A stretch of DNA of 64,000 nucleotides from Diadema setosum (GCF_964275005.1 NC_092702.1:33703816-33767815), one strand, 5' to 3'; positions 1 to 12,347 are shown, counted from the first letter of the stretch. Notes: generated by a model from the letters alone, not told the origin. Numbers and translations are program-made.

Positions 1-3000
1 GTATGTGTGTGTGTTTATTTACGTACATATATATGTTTATATACGTGCATAACTATAATGTACATGTATGCCAAAATATCAGCGTTCTTATATTTTAGAC
101 AAATCTCCATTCGCTAATTTTGTAGATCTAGCTAATGGTTAAAGTGCACCTTATTACTCGCTCTTATTATGATTATATAGCAGGCATATACTAAAATGTA
201 TTGGCTGATAGTATTAGAGATGATAATGATGATCATTACATTTGAAACAAAATAAAAATGCATCACGCGTGTTATTATTGTATCACGACCGTTGATATTC
301 GTTTGGGTTGAGTTCTGTCCACAAAGATACCAATGTCATAAGTGTGTTATCTACCAGGATCCTGCGTGTCCTCGGGGCATTGGGCGGAACGCACGGGCAC
401 AGGGCATGAGCATGTTTGAAAGTTTCGCCTATCATCCCTACACAACTATGAATAAAAACGAAATAGATGTAAACAAAACTAAGATCTGGAGGGCTCAGTT
501 CATTGCACTCATGTTTTGGATAACGTCCCTGTTATTTCTTCCCATATTTCTTACTAAGCTTTATCATTTTTGTTGTAATGGAATTTGGAGGAAACTCGAT
601 CCTATATTTGTCAGTTACTGGTAATGAGTGTGCGCATTTACGTCTTTAAAGGTGTAATTAGAATTCAGTGCACTGCGGACTCATCAAATTATCGTAGGTT
701 TACACGATTCAACGTTGCACTACTTCATTTAAGTAGACAGATTGGTAAAACATCATCGTATTGACTTTATATGATTGATGTATCGATGTAGCAGCGGACG
801 ACCGAGGCAGTGGTGGCGCTGTTGATCAGCGGAAATTGGGCTGTGTGCTTCGGGAAATTGGTTTGCTAAGGGGGGGGGGGGGGGGGGTGAACATTCGAAA
901 ACTTTACAGGGGAGCCTCACAACAGAGAGAAAATTTGAACCCGTCACTTGCAAACAACGTTGCCCAAAACGATTTAAAATCTCCGGTATGTTCATGAATA
1001 AAGTATTTCAATCACGTTATCACCACGAACGGTCTCACATGCACGAAGTAATGCTTCGTCTCTTCAGGCTGATGGTATATAAAAAAAAAATTAAAAGAAG
1101 AATTAAAAAAAAAAGTCTTCTTCGAGTTGGCTCAGGGAACTAGCTTCTTGAATTAAACACGCATGTTGCTGGTTCGAGCAGTCCTGGTGAACTGCCCCCC
1201 CCCCCCCCCCCCCCTCCGTGCCGGAAAAGAAGCTAAGCACGTCTCCCCTCTTGGACGCTATCTCGCGGAACTGTGAGTCAAAATAAATCATATAAACAAA
1301 ATGAAGAACACCCGACAATACCCTACAACTATGCAATTAACAGTAACCGATTTTAAAAGCACATAAATAAATCGACTGTGCATGAACTTGTCTTGCTTTA
1401 GTTGCACACACTGATCTTCAGAAGGCAGTAGTTCCTGGTTGTACACCAGCCTCACCGTGCTTACGCTAGACGCCGATTTCCAATAGATGGCGCTATATCA
1501 CTTACCCAAATTTGAAAAATTGAAGCACATTGGGGGTCGCTAACATTGAAAGCACAGGAATATATTTGAAACAAAAAAAAAAGGAGATAAAAAGGGATAA
1601 GTAGAATAAAACAAAGACTAAGAATAATAATTATTTGCAGTAGTAGTAATCGAAAGCCTCCTCTTTCATTCAGTTACAAAACGTTTAAAATCATTAATTT
1701 TTCTGAAAGACCGTAAGCCATATTCAGAATGTTTATACGTGTCGCCATACTTTCGCGTTTTTTAATCGAAGTCCAATTTATGTTTTCTTCACATTCTTTC
1801 CTCTAGCAAGAGCAGAGCTTGCTTACTCAAAATTCTAGCGGACCAGTCCTGCCCGCCGTGAGTGGCGGGTCTCCGAGCTCACTGATACCTTGCTTCATTG
1901 GTGGCCGGACTACGGATAGTCGTTCTGCCGTCAGCAACATCAACCCGCTGAGCAGCTATTCGGTCCCTAGAACTTATTAAGCTTGCTCGAGTCTTGTTAG
2001 AACTACCCGAAAATTTTCCCTTTTTTAATGTTTTTAGACATTTGTTGTACCCTTGCTCCTCATCTTAATCTTTACACTCGATTTTTAAACTGGGACCTAC
2101 TCTCATAAGCTTGCTTTTGAGTAGGTTCCATCATATTATTTCCTTGGCATTTATTCTCAGATTCCAACTTTCATAGATTGACCACTATAATGTTCTATTA
2201 TGTTTGCAATATTCTATTATGCTTCCTAGCTGGATGTCATGTATTATTTCATTTTGTTATATTTGATGTATTTTCACCGAGAAATATGAGGATGAATTGA
2301 GATTGAAATTTCGAATCGAAAAGAATTCAAGCAGTTCTTCTCGTGACTCACACAAGATATCCCACAAATTCTTCGCACACGTTTTGGAATGTGTGCTCTT
2401 TGTATACATGTATGCCACTTGTTTCACGAAGATATTAATTTTATGGAAAATAAATAAATAAGATGAAATGAATCAACTCACCTCGTCATGTAAACAAACT
2501 CATTCAAACAACATAGATTAGATATTGACCCGAAAGAATATGCTGCGCTTTATCATAACAATGCAAAGTATTTTGGGTAATGTAGTTCATACAATTTACG
2601 TCGTTAGGGGCAGAGTTTCTGGTAAATCGTGCAAACTGATAGGAAATTTTAATTTCTCGAGTGCGCCCTTTCTTGCTTACCTAGTCAGAGTACCAGAGAA
2701 GCACGACGTGGGTGAACGTCATTCCGTTTCGTTTCTATAACCACTATATCACTTCAAACACAGACAGATTTTCAATGAAAACATTAATATGATAGAATGG
2801 CGCTTAATATCCTCAAAATGATTCGACTATACCAGACTTAAAACAAGAAATATAGATCCCTGTCAAATTGGAGCATCAACCCGGTGATTCCGACTTGCAG
2901 TTCTTCTTTCCTATATTTCAGTAAGATACAGGCAAGGCGTTAATTCGAAAGGACATTAGCACTACTTTACAAAGCACAGAAGAGGGCGGGGATAAGTGCG

Positions 3001-3006
3001 ATGACC
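1..3006. other. Gene-poor interval
   Basis: AT-rich DNA with a poly-G run (870-887) and a poly-C run (1195-1214). A somewhat G+C-richer patch at about 1800-1980 has no recognisable gene. Apart from the frame at 292-624, nothing supportable was seen. Confidence 0.5.
292..624 (+). other. Open frame with one hydrophobic segment, doubtful coding
   Basis: This is an open frame of 110 codons. The part from Met at about 405 reads as a 72-residue peptide with an NKT glycosylation sequon, followed by one hydrophobic segment (AQFIALMFWI to LPIFLT) and a short basic end. It could be a stand-alone small membrane protein or a terminal exon of another member of the array further right. Codon use is AT-rich and the N-terminal part is Cys-rich without a known pattern, so chance is quite possible. 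Confidence 0.2.
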
Positions 3007-3473
3007 TTAAAGGGAATTCCGGAACAGTTAAAAAGTAGTCTGAAAACAAAGAGTAAAAATTTTCAAGCACAACATTGAAAATTTGATCAAAATCTGATAA
3101 AAATTAGGGAAGTTATAAAACATTGTGAAGTTGCGCTAATATTTGCAAAACAGTTCTCGAATATTTGATATGAATATACAAGTGGTGAGCTGGTGGTGTC
3201 GTCATCTTGCAACTTTCTATTCATCGTGTACAAAAAAGTGGCGAAAAGTCAATTCATCTGCTGCAAAAGTGTAAAACATAATGTTACTCCTGTCTGAATA
3301 ACTTCAATAGTGATCAGTCAGATCATATTAGGATTTGAGACCGTGGCACAATTGCGTTTGAACAATTTTTAATTAAAAACAAACAAACAAACAATTGGAA
3401 ACTTCGTAATTCTGTGTGAAATAAAATACATGGCGAATAGTCATCTTTTTACTGGTCTAGAATTCTTCTTTAA
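3007..3473 (+). mobile_element. TTAA-flanked short element, family 1, copy 1
   Basis: The left end is TTAAAGGGAATTCCGGAAC and the right end GGTCTAGAATTCTTCTTTAA, imperfect inverted repeats bounded by TTAA. Internal sequence (CTGATAAAAATTAGGGAAG, then TATTAGGATTTGAGACC) recurs inside the intron of gene A. It is a non-autonomous DNA transposon of a TTAA-targeting type (Kolobok or piggyBac-like). Confidence 0.6.
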
Positions 3474-3888
3474 AGGATGTTGACGTTCCAGGTAGTTTTA
3501 TATTCCTATTTCGTAGTACAACGTATTAGGTTCATCCGATCGTTCTTTGGCGCAGCAGAACCGGCGAATCAAGTCCAGTGATAGCTTGAGAGTTTAATGA
3601 TACACGTCTATGAGTGATAAAGAACAACGCCATCTGTTGACACGTTTCACTGCTTTCAGGGAATGGTCGACAACTCCGGAGATAATAATTGTTGCGATGT
3701 TATGAGGCGATCAATCACATCTATTGATACATGCTTTGTCTTATCTGGGAACAAATAAACAACTATAGCAAAGCGTAACATGAACTGTAATACGACAGCA
3801 AGACTTTTATATAATTGGTTCCTCATAACGGAACGATTCCGAAAGATCGGGTTATTGCATAACACCACAATCATTATGAAACATTTCA

Positions 3889-4663
3889 GGGCAATTCCGC
3901 AGTTAGGTGGACATGACATGGATAAAAGAAATGTGCCTCTTTATCTTACCCTTTAATCTAGGTATCAACTAATGCCATGGATGTTCACCAATCATTAGGG
4001 TCTTTCAAATTCAGTAGATTTTATTTTTCGTATTCATTGATTTTGTGAGATCTAAAACCATCATTTAAAATGTACATGTGGGACTGGGGATGCTGAAATT
4101 CACTTAAATGCAAATTACAGTGGGTTCCTTTGAAATTTTTTTCTCAAAGTTTTGCTAAAGGGTAAAAGATGAATACATTTAAATACTCCAGAAGTCATGT
4201 GACATTTTGTCAATTACAATAGGGTGAAATGACCTGCGGAATTACTCCGGACAAATGTAACGTTACTAACCGTAACGTTACTAACCATGCTTTTGGGGGT
4301 CTAGCTAAAAAATTATTGGTCGAACTGCTAAAAAAATTTGCATGAACATTTGTCATGATGCAATAATTGAAATTAATGCAACACTTTGTTTGAAGTAACT
4401 TGAATTTTTGCACACTTTTTGTTACAAGACATTGATTTTTTTGTCATGTCCTTTTTTCGTAACGTTACTAACCAGCCCTTTAAGTTGCTATAGCAATTCT
4501 AATATTTCTTGGATTGTGTTCATTCTTTTCTGTATCATAAACCTGGGAAGGATGAACATGTTTTTGACATAATTTTGACTTGAAGTGAATAAATGGTAAT
4601 TTAGTGGTAAAAACAAATATCTAAATTTGTTCAAATGTAACGTTACTAACCGCGGAATTGCCC
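3889..4663. mobile_element. 775-bp element with GGGCAATTCCGC ends and TTCA duplications
   Basis: The left end is GGGCAATTCCGCAGTTAG and the right end is the inverse, GGGCAATTCCGCGGTTAG. Both are flanked by TTCA (3885-3888 and 4664-4667). The interior carries four copies of GTAACGTTACTAAC. No transposase is visible, so it is non-autonomous. Confidence 0.65.
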
Positions 4664-4667
4664 TTCA

Positions 4668-6190
4668 GGATTAAAGTCCCATCTGACGTACTCAGGTAGT
4701 TAAAAAAATACGTCAAGCAGCTTCCGAAGTTCGCCGCAGATTTAGATGCAGAAGGTCTCTGGTTCAAATCTATAGGGTGGACATAATGTCGTTTGTGGCA
4801 TTGAGCAACTGTGGATAATGCTTATTTACCATTGTTACCTTGATTGGGTTGAATTTATCAAGTAGATGAAATGCGGATTTTATATTTAGGATCTTTAGGA
4901 TTACTAACTAGGCAGAAATTCACACCATACCATGATATTAATTAAAGAGATTCTGAAAGCGTATTGGCACAAACTTTAGTAAAGTTACTTTTTCATTCTT
5001 TTCCGATCTTTTTTATCATTTTTTTTTATCGAAAAAAAGAAGTTATTGAACCCACTAAACTACAAATATAAAGATTAAATCTAAATCATTCCTGAGAAAG
5101 AGTATTCCCGTCAGATGAAGAGTTTGTTTCCAAAACGCGCTAAATCCACTTTAGACAAAGTGGATTCATTTAGTGCAGAAATTATATTGATAGTAAGCAA
5201 AATTAGTTAAGTTTGAGGGAGAAATCGGACGGTCTGTTCAAAAGTTATTAAGTTTCAGAATTCGGCTTAAAACCAGGTGCCGTCAGTATACTGGCTAAGA
5301 AACTACAACGATAATTATAGACGTCGCAATAGAGTCTCGATATAGAGAAAAATGTAAGGGGATTCAACCATTTTTACCTTTTTTTTCAACTTTCATATTT
5401 TTATGATAAATAGCTAGGCATTCCTTCAACTCTGCTCCTGACATTCTCCCTGCCTTCTGTGAGGTGTCCAGTAAGGCGAGTGTTCTTTCATTGTGCTATA
5501 GCAAAATGCCATCAGTCACGTCCATTCATAAATTTGATTACATATCCATTGTCGTAAATCAAGCCGGTGTAATCGATACGGTCACGTCCGCATGAAAAGG
5601 GGTTCCCCCTTTTCGCCCCCTCTTAAAGAATTCCTCCGGGCAATGTACATGGCCACCCCACCCTATGTTTGGAATGTGATCACATGATCCTTGAAGACAA
5701 AAGGACTACCAATAATGGGGCCGGAAGGAACACTTAACCGCGATTGTTCGATCTAAGAGAGAGGGAGAGAGAAAGAGGGGAAGAATGTATACTGATGTAA
5801 TTAGTTCTGATGAATGAAATGAAGAAAATCTTGAAAAAAGAAATAATCATGGAATTGTTCCTCTTTCACTTCCAAGAAGGGAAGTGGAAATAGAATTACA
5901 GAAACAACAACAAAAACAGATAGATAAAGGCAAGACAAAGTTATCGGATGTTAAAAAAAGATAGAAAGAATGAGACAAGCAGAGGGGAGAGAAAGAGAAG
6001 AGAAAAAGAGATGGGAGGAAGACAGCCAGACAGACAGACAGACAATGAAAGGGAGAAGAGGAGAAGGAGAAGGAGGAGGAGGAGAGAGCATGGAGTTGCG
6101 TGGAGAGAGGGAGTGAGAGGGACAGAAGAGGAAATAAGACATGGATGCCTCTGCGATTTGCTTTTTTTTCCGACGACGTTCGTGCGCACG
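4668..6190. other. Non-coding interval with purine-rich tract
   Basis: No gene seen. A tRNA-like box B (GGTCTCTGGTTCAAATC, about 4755) may be a SINE relic. From 5755 to 6130 one strand is almost entirely purines (GA/GGA-rich), giving spurious open frames. Confidence 0.45.
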
Positions 6191-6192
6191 TG

Positions 6193-6194
<2 letters not shown>

Positions 6195-6244
<50 letters not shown>
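6195..6244 (+). repeat. (GT)n microsatellite
   Basis: About 25 GT units, which open spurious Cys-Val and Thr-His frames on both strands. Confidence 0.95.
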
Positions 6245-6248
<4 letters not shown>

Positions 6249-6271
6249 CGCGCACGTACTCGTATCATAGG

Positions 6272-6318
6272 CCTGGGGGGCATTTCATCCGACAAGTTCC
6301 TTCATGAAATGCCCCCCA
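6272..6318. repeat. Hairpin with 16-bp arms (short inverted-repeat element)
   Basis: CTGGGGGGCATTTCAT and its exact inverse enclose a 15-base loop. It looks like the collapsed core or ends of a small inverted-repeat transposon. Confidence 0.6.
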
Positions 6319-6556
6319 GATCATTCTCTTATCACTGCTTACGAGACTAACACATTAAACATTGAATTACCCGTTGGTCTCTTTCCTACAGGTACTGTTT
6401 GTTTTTGCGTTTTATCACCGTTTAAAACAACTTTTGAATGTCAAGTTTATGACATACTAAGTGTCTTCTTGACTTCAATAAAAAAAAAAAAAAAACACAC
6501 ACACACGTGCTCGCGCACAAAATAGTCCGAAATTGATTGACACGCAATCTTACTTC

Positions 6557-6642
6557 AAACATAAGATGTTACGTCTTTGTCATGTTGCTAGGTAACGTGA
6601 AAACATAAGACGTTGTGTTTTTCCATGTTGCTAAGTAACATG
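6557..6642 (+). repeat. Tandem 43-nt repeat carrying two X-box-like motifs
   Basis: Two diverged copies (6557-6599 and 6601-6642). Each contains a match to the RFX X-box consensus RYYNYYN(1-3)RRNRAC: GTTGCTAGGTAAC at 6584-6596 and GTTGCTAAGTAAC at 6627-6639. Regulatory function is a possibility only. Confidence 0.5.
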
Positions 6643-6659
6643 AAATCACGTGCAGAATA

Positions 6660-7899
6660 TTGCAGTCAAATAAGTGAGGGAGTGACTCATGAAACGTAAA
6701 TTCACCAAGTGGTGAAAATCATTGTTTGTAATATCATACCTCGGAATATCTAATTCCTTATAGCCTCGGTGTATTTACGGGAAATAACCTCGAAACTGCC
6801 ATGAGACATGCTATTTCTCAAACGGACCCTCGGAAAATGAAAAGCGCGCTGTGCTCTTGAACCTACAGACAAATGGCAAAGAAATCTCAATGAAAAATTG
6901 TCCAAATCAAAATACAATGTATGTAGTCCCGTATACTTATACTAAGTATTCTTGTAGTATTTATTTCATTTCATCTAACCAGTGTCTATAGCAGTCCTAT
7001 TTCCTTTTGGCTTACGCACCAAAGCAATTTGTACAAACGATGTATATTTTCGACACTATCCATATCACTCTCTTTTGTCACCAAAACTTCTTCTATTCAG
7101 GGTTTTTGATAGATAGTACAGTGATCGCAAGTTACTAGGGAATATAGAACCTTACGAAAATGATCAATTCAAATTATTGAAATTTGTGCGTCGGTTTGTT
7201 CTCATTGCAACTGATTGACATATTGCTTTCTACATCGATGTTGGGCAATTTGTCAAGCAGTTGCAACGAACATGACCTAGAATTATCAAATTATCTTTAT
7301 CTTAATTCTCTGTTGTAAATCGTCTTTATCTAGTTCACTTTTGCATTTTCTTTTAGTAGCTGATTCAATTAAATTTCAATTCAACTTTATTTGTCATTTG
7401 CATTAAATAAACAAGGAAATTATTTACAATGCATTAACAGAACATATCTGTAATAATTTCAAAAACGTAAATTAACTGATGATCCCCTTGTAGAACAAAA
7501 TGATTAAAAGAAAATATTTCCATAATGGACTTTAAGTCACACTAAAGGAATAAACTCACAAAATGTTGGTCGTATAGAGATTAATAACACATTGCATTTG
7601 AGTAAGTGAGGAAGTAGAATAATTAACAAATCATTAGTAGTTGAAACTTACTTCCACCAAAAGACACAATAGGCAAATACACCATATCTTTATTTATCAT
7701 CATGTTAAACGACAGAACAGTTATCACATTTTATCGATTTGATTAAGTGGCTGAACTTGATAAACTTGATAAACTACTTGATAAAGCAAACACATCGCGT
7801 CATGTAAACAGACAAGGGAAATATACCTTTGGTTTTACACGCGCACTCATTTGAAGATAACTGTATACAGGCTCGTATAGTAGGCGCTCTTGCCATGGT
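6660..7899. other. AT-rich interval, nothing seen
   Basis: No exon with splice signals, RNA gene or clear repeat boundary was recognised. A fragment near 7370-7410 (CAATTCAACTTTATTTG) resembles the end of an interspersed repeat. Confidence 0.4.
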
Positions 7900-8269
7900 T
7901 TAAAGGTCCAATTAACCTTTGGGAGCAGTGATTTTACAAAAATGTTCAAGATATCACATTTGATGCATACGTGCAGATCTGTTGTATCACAAAACATCCT
8001 ACCATATATTTTTTTTTTTGCAATAAAGCCTAAAAGATAAGGAAATATCAGTATTTTTCTCAATGATTCATAAATGTAGACGGTTTAGTCTGGAAGCATT
8101 CTTATTACAACTATTGTTTACATTTTGTGTATTTAACAATACTTAACATCTGTTATACGGATTCAATTTTTTTACAGTGGTTGTTTCTATTTCTAACTCA
8201 CATTTAGAACTTTTAAAACACCAATGCATACATTTTGTTACATCTGTAAATGGTAAATTATGCCTTTAA
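7900..8269 (-). mobile_element. TTAA-flanked short element, family 2, copy 1
   Basis: Bounded by TTAAAGG and CCTTTAA. On the reverse strand it matches the element at 57617-57983 nearly end to end, for example AACAACCACTGTAAAAA, AATACTTAACAT in inverse, and CAACAGATCTGCACG. Confidence 0.7.
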
Positions 8270-8897
8270 GACTTTTCAAAATATGACATGCCACGATAAA
8301 ACCATAATACCTTTGTTTTAATCAAGTGAAACTCTGCAGTCTTGTCAGGTTGATTTTTCGTAATCATATGGATTATAATCAGATCTGTAAAAGTTTCATT
8401 ATCAAGAGACAAAGAAAATAAATAAAAAAGAGAAAATGTCAGCAAGATAGACTTTACTTTGTTGTTATCGAATATTGATACTAGTCATAATCTTCATATG
8501 CAAACGAGATGATATAAGTCTTTAATCTTTAAAAAAATTGATAGAAAGATATCTTTCTCATCAATCTTTAATCATGTATGCCTACTAGTGGTAAAGTTCC
8601 TTATTGGTGCAAGCCGGTTGCACCGGCAACTCTATTGCCTTTAACTGATTGACAAACTTGCCTTCTTTAACGTAAATAAACACTGATTATTCATTGTTAC
8701 AATAGCAGCCATGATTTAAAAAAAGAAAGAAAAAAGATATCAGTTGTGATAAAAACCAACTCGACGCAAGAATTCAAAAATTTCAAAGTTTATATTTAGT
8801 TGTTCTTAAAGACAAATGCAAAAGTGTAATACATATAGTCTGTAATAAATTATCTAAGATTTATACTGTACTTTGTTATATCACTTACCCATACAGG

Positions 8898-8898
<1 letters not shown>

Positions 8899-8971
<73 letters not shown>

Positions 8972-8972
8972 C
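8899..8972 (+). repeat. Compound (CA)n(TA)n microsatellite
   Basis: (CA) to about 8944, then (TA) to 8972. Confidence 0.95.
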
Positions 8973-9603
8973 TTTTTAAGGTACAGTGTAACGGGGTGGA
9001 TGGGGGAGTGGGAGTAAGGGGGGGGGGGAGACAGGGACTACAGAAGGGATAAGGGAGTGTGATATAATGTTGGGGGTGGGGTAAAGTTGTATTGCTGTTG
9101 GCGAATCTTTTTGTAATTCATTCCTGTGTTGTTCATATGTCACATTTGATAATATTGTGATTTCTTATTCATGTATTATGTCATATTGTATTTTACTTTA
9201 TATTTTATGTACTTACAGGGCGTGCTTGTAAAGCAGTTCATTAAACTGAATGCACCTACCCTGTCATTTCTATTTTTTTTTTTAAAGAAGACATTATAAA
9301 TTAATTGTATAATATGATATGAGAGCTTTGAGGGAATGACCACATCGCCCTGTCTTACATGCATTACACGTATCTTATTTTCATGTAAGTGTATACTGTA
9401 TAATTACACTTTCAATGTACTTTTATGTTGTCGTTGCTGTTCTTTATAAGTCTGTAGGTGAAAACTGAGTTTACTTTTCCTTTTAAACATGACTCCAAGG
9501 ATCATAGTTCTTTGAAAAGATATACCCATATAATCTGTATAATGTAGAATTTGTCAATAAACTTACTTGAATGTATATATAATGTGCGGTAATTTCTTAA
9601 AGT

Positions 9604-10004
9604 TTAAAGGGATGATATAGTATTGGTGGAGATGAGCAATTTGGCTTTAAACTTTTTTTTTTGCGAGATATCAAAATACCACTTATGAAATAGTACAGAA
9701 CATACCATTCTAAGAGGAATTCAAAGTTAATCAGATGAAAATCGGCTTTAGAATGGCCGAGACATCCAAAACAAAGTAAAACAAAGCGATCCTAATAAAA
9801 AATGGGTCCCACCTTTTATTGGAATTGCTCTGTTTTGGATATCTCAGCCATTTTGAAAGCAATTTACATCAAATAAACATTGAATCCCTCTTGGAATTAC
9901 ATGCTCTTTCACATTGCTATTTTCATATAAGGTTTCTCATTATCTCACTAAAAATGTTAGAAATCTGAAATTAGGTCTCAACCAAAACTATACGATCCCT
10001 TTAA
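9604..10004 (+). mobile_element. TTAA-flanked fold-back element, family 3, copy 1
   Basis: The ends are TTAAAGGGATGATATAG and its inverse CTATACGATCCCTTTAA. The two halves are imperfect inverse copies (CCGAGACATCCAAAACA against TGTTTTGGATATCTCAG), so the element can fold into one long hairpin. It matches 58356-58738. Confidence 0.7.
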
Positions 10005-10778
10005 ATCTGTAGTGTAACTAGATTTTTAAGGCATGGTGGCTTTCCATTTCGTTATGTTTTCTTTGACAATTTTTATGCTCTTAATAGTGTTCGCAATTTT
10101 CTTGATTTTTTTTCCCTTCAACACTTTCTTCTCACAGTGTCTTCTTCTATCTCTTTTCATGCAAGATTCTCTTTCCGTAATCATCAAACTACATAAAATC
10201 TACTTTTATTCGAAATTAGAAGTCTGCGAGCTTTTACCTATTACGAGGATTTTTTCGCATTAATTTTGCATTAATTTCCTCCTTAAACGGTAAAAATAAG
10301 ACCCCTAACGTTATTTCAATGTTTTTGGTTGTCCGAAAGGTCTGAGTAATATTTTCGTTTATTTCGATGAATAATGAATGATTGGTGGAAGTATTAAAAA
10401 AAAAATGAAGATCAATGTCAATTCCAAGGATTTACATTACTACTACATGTATTAAATTATTCTGTTATTATTATTTGTTGTGTGTATGTGTGTACGTGTG
10501 TGTGCTTAAACTGACACAGCTTTTTACTTCAGTAGCTCAAGAGTAAAAAAAAATATAAGAGTGGAAAAGTCGCTATCACAGAAACTTAATAAGTACATTC
10601 TTATTATCCATTGATCAAATCCTTCATGCGAACGTCTTTACAATAATGTCAAAAAGATTCGAATAATGCCATACTATTATGATTTGTGGAATGGTGCGTA
10701 GAATGAGAGAAATAACTTTGACATTCCAGGATTTACCAGACAACATGAAAACTAAAACGGGAATCGCAGAGAACGAAA
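10005..10778. other. AT-rich interval, nothing seen
   Basis: It contains a 76-codon frame (10033-10263) of mostly Phe/Leu/Ile, as expected from T-rich DNA. No splice or promoter evidence supports it. Confidence 0.4.
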
Positions 10779-11063
10779 GAGGGAGAAATAGAGGGAGAAA
10801 TAGAGGGAGAAATAGAGGGAGAAATAGAGGGAGAAATAGAGGGAGAAATAGAGGGAGAAATAGAGGGAGAAATAAAGGGAGAAATAGAGGGAGAAATAGA
10901 GGGAGAAATAAAGGGAGAAATAGAGGGAGAAATAGAGGGAGAAATAGAGGGAGAAATAGAGGGAGAAATAGAGGGAGAAATAGAGGGAGAAATAGAGGGA
11001 GAAATAGAGGGAGAAATAGAGGGAGAAATAGAGGGAGAAATAGAGGGAGAAATAGAGGGAGAA
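10779..11063 (+). repeat. 12-bp minisatellite, about 24 copies
   Basis: The unit is GGGAGAAATAGA, nearly perfect, with two copies reading AAAGGG instead of AGAGGG. As 12 is divisible by 3 and the unit lacks stops in several frames, it opens artefactual proteins: RGRN repeats on +, FLPL and YFSL repeats on -. Confidence 0.95.
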
Positions 11064-11419
11064 GGAGGCTATGGGGGAGGGAGAGCATTCGGCATCTCTG
11101 AAAGGGTGTTGACTTCCATCGGGTGTCCCAGAAATCACGAATGGCAAAATCTGGCACACCCCTCCGAGAAAATATTCAAAGTCATTCCATTTCTAGACAA
11201 AAGACACACACAAGCCAACCAGAAAGATCAGACCACCGCGTTAAATTGTTTGTAACGTTGGCTTTTCAAAAGATTGAGTGGAAGAAGGGGGGACCGCTCG
11301 TCTCGCGTGAACTGTCCCCATGCATAAACACCCTCATTTACATGACAGTGGGTCAGGAACGTGCACGGAGGAGTGCATTAAAAGCTTGAAGGAAGACCGA
11401 GTGTTCCCCTATGTACATA

Positions 11420-11427
<8 letters not shown>

Positions 11428-11453
<26 letters not shown>
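11428..11453 (+). repeat. (CT)n tract after poly-C
   Basis: Eight C then about 13 CT units. Confidence 0.9.
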
Positions 11454-11714
11454 TGTATTGTGTATGGAACCAGAACAACCTCGTTCAGTCGTCCTGAATG
11501 ACACACATAACTGTGTATGCAGGGGGTACGTGTGGAGTTGCAGTCCAACGTAAAATCGGATTTAGCGTGATGGACAAGTCATCTTGCTTCGACTCTACCT
11601 GAGCGAAATCATATTTCACGTCTGCGCGGACTGCTGGTGTTCTTTTGTTCTCAGACGAGATACTACATATATATTTCTAGAAATAGAATAACAAATGCTA
11701 TAGCTCAACGGAGA

Positions 11715-11825
11715 TTTGGCGGATCCTCGGCCGGGCGCGGCGGGCCACCGAACTCAAGAGTCATAGGGTGAGACACCGGCCGTCGACACGTCAGGAGTTC
11801 AGACTTCACCCGCATGCACTGCGCG
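11715..11825. promoter_or_regulatory. CpG-rich patch upstream of gene A
   Basis: A short block with many CG dinucleotides (CGGCCGGGCGCGGCGGGCC) in otherwise AT-rich DNA, about 500 bases before the gene A start. Its position suggests a promoter-proximal region, but no core promoter motif was identified. Confidence 0.3.
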
Positions 11826-12313
11826 ACCAAAAGTATCGCAGTAAATATTGTGACGACTACAAATGTTCTGCGCCTTTTTTATGGTTTGGAAAACTTCACT
11901 TAACTTCTTGTCTGTTCATGTCGTCATAGATCAATAAAGTGGAAATTGAGAGACAAGCAAACAAGCAAGCCAACAAGCAAACAAACCACCGTGGTATGCT
12001 CGTATTGGGACTGGATGTGAGTTTTCATTGCTCATGGGTTGAGTTTCAATTCAGTCTTCCACACTGGTCACTCTAAGGAGCGTGCATGATTTAGTGTGGC
12101 GTTTCAAGATCTAACGTTTCTAAAGGAGAGTATCTGCAGTGATAATTGGCACATACAGTGACATGAAAATCATTGGCAATTGAATAAGCGTTACACTGAA
12201 GACGTTTCGCGCGACGCAGCAGAACGTGTTAAATCTCTATCTTGGACGAACCCGGAAGAGGTAGAGCAGTCCGCCTAGTCAAGTCTACAGGTGTGCGTGT
12301 TTTACCAGCCGTC

Positions 12314-12347
12314 ATGGACGAACCAATGGAAAGCGTGGAAAAAGGAG
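12314..12347 (+). CDS. Gene A, coding exon 1 (small single-pass membrane protein)
   Basis: This exon encodes MDEPMESVEKG plus the first base of the next codon. It ends at a consensus GTAAGT donor (12348) in phase 1. The ATG is the first in-frame methionine after a stop at 12230-12232. Joined to 13563-13867 it gives a 112-residue protein whose short N-terminus is acidic (D2, E3, E6, E9 against K10). It is followed immediately by a hydrophobic segment and then a strongly basic stretch. The positive-inside rule predicts N-terminus outside and C-terminus in the cytosol, without a cleaved signal peptide. GC-rich sequence around 11715-11825, about 500 bases upstream, may belong to the promoter. I do not recognise the family, so the function is unknown. 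The gene model is inferred from splice sites and frame; no transcript was available. Confidence 0.55.

Noticed and set aside
4735..4790. tRNA gene
   Set aside because: A box-B-like GGTTCAAATC is present, but no acceptor stem or anticodon arm could be folded. At most a SINE relic.
5941..6255. Arg/Glu-rich and His-Thr repeat proteins
   Set aside because: Products of a purine-rich tract and a (GT)n array.
10624..11159. Long FLPL, YFSL and RGRN repeat proteins
   Set aside because: These are translations of the 12-bp minisatellite in three frames on two strands. Only the repeat itself is supported.
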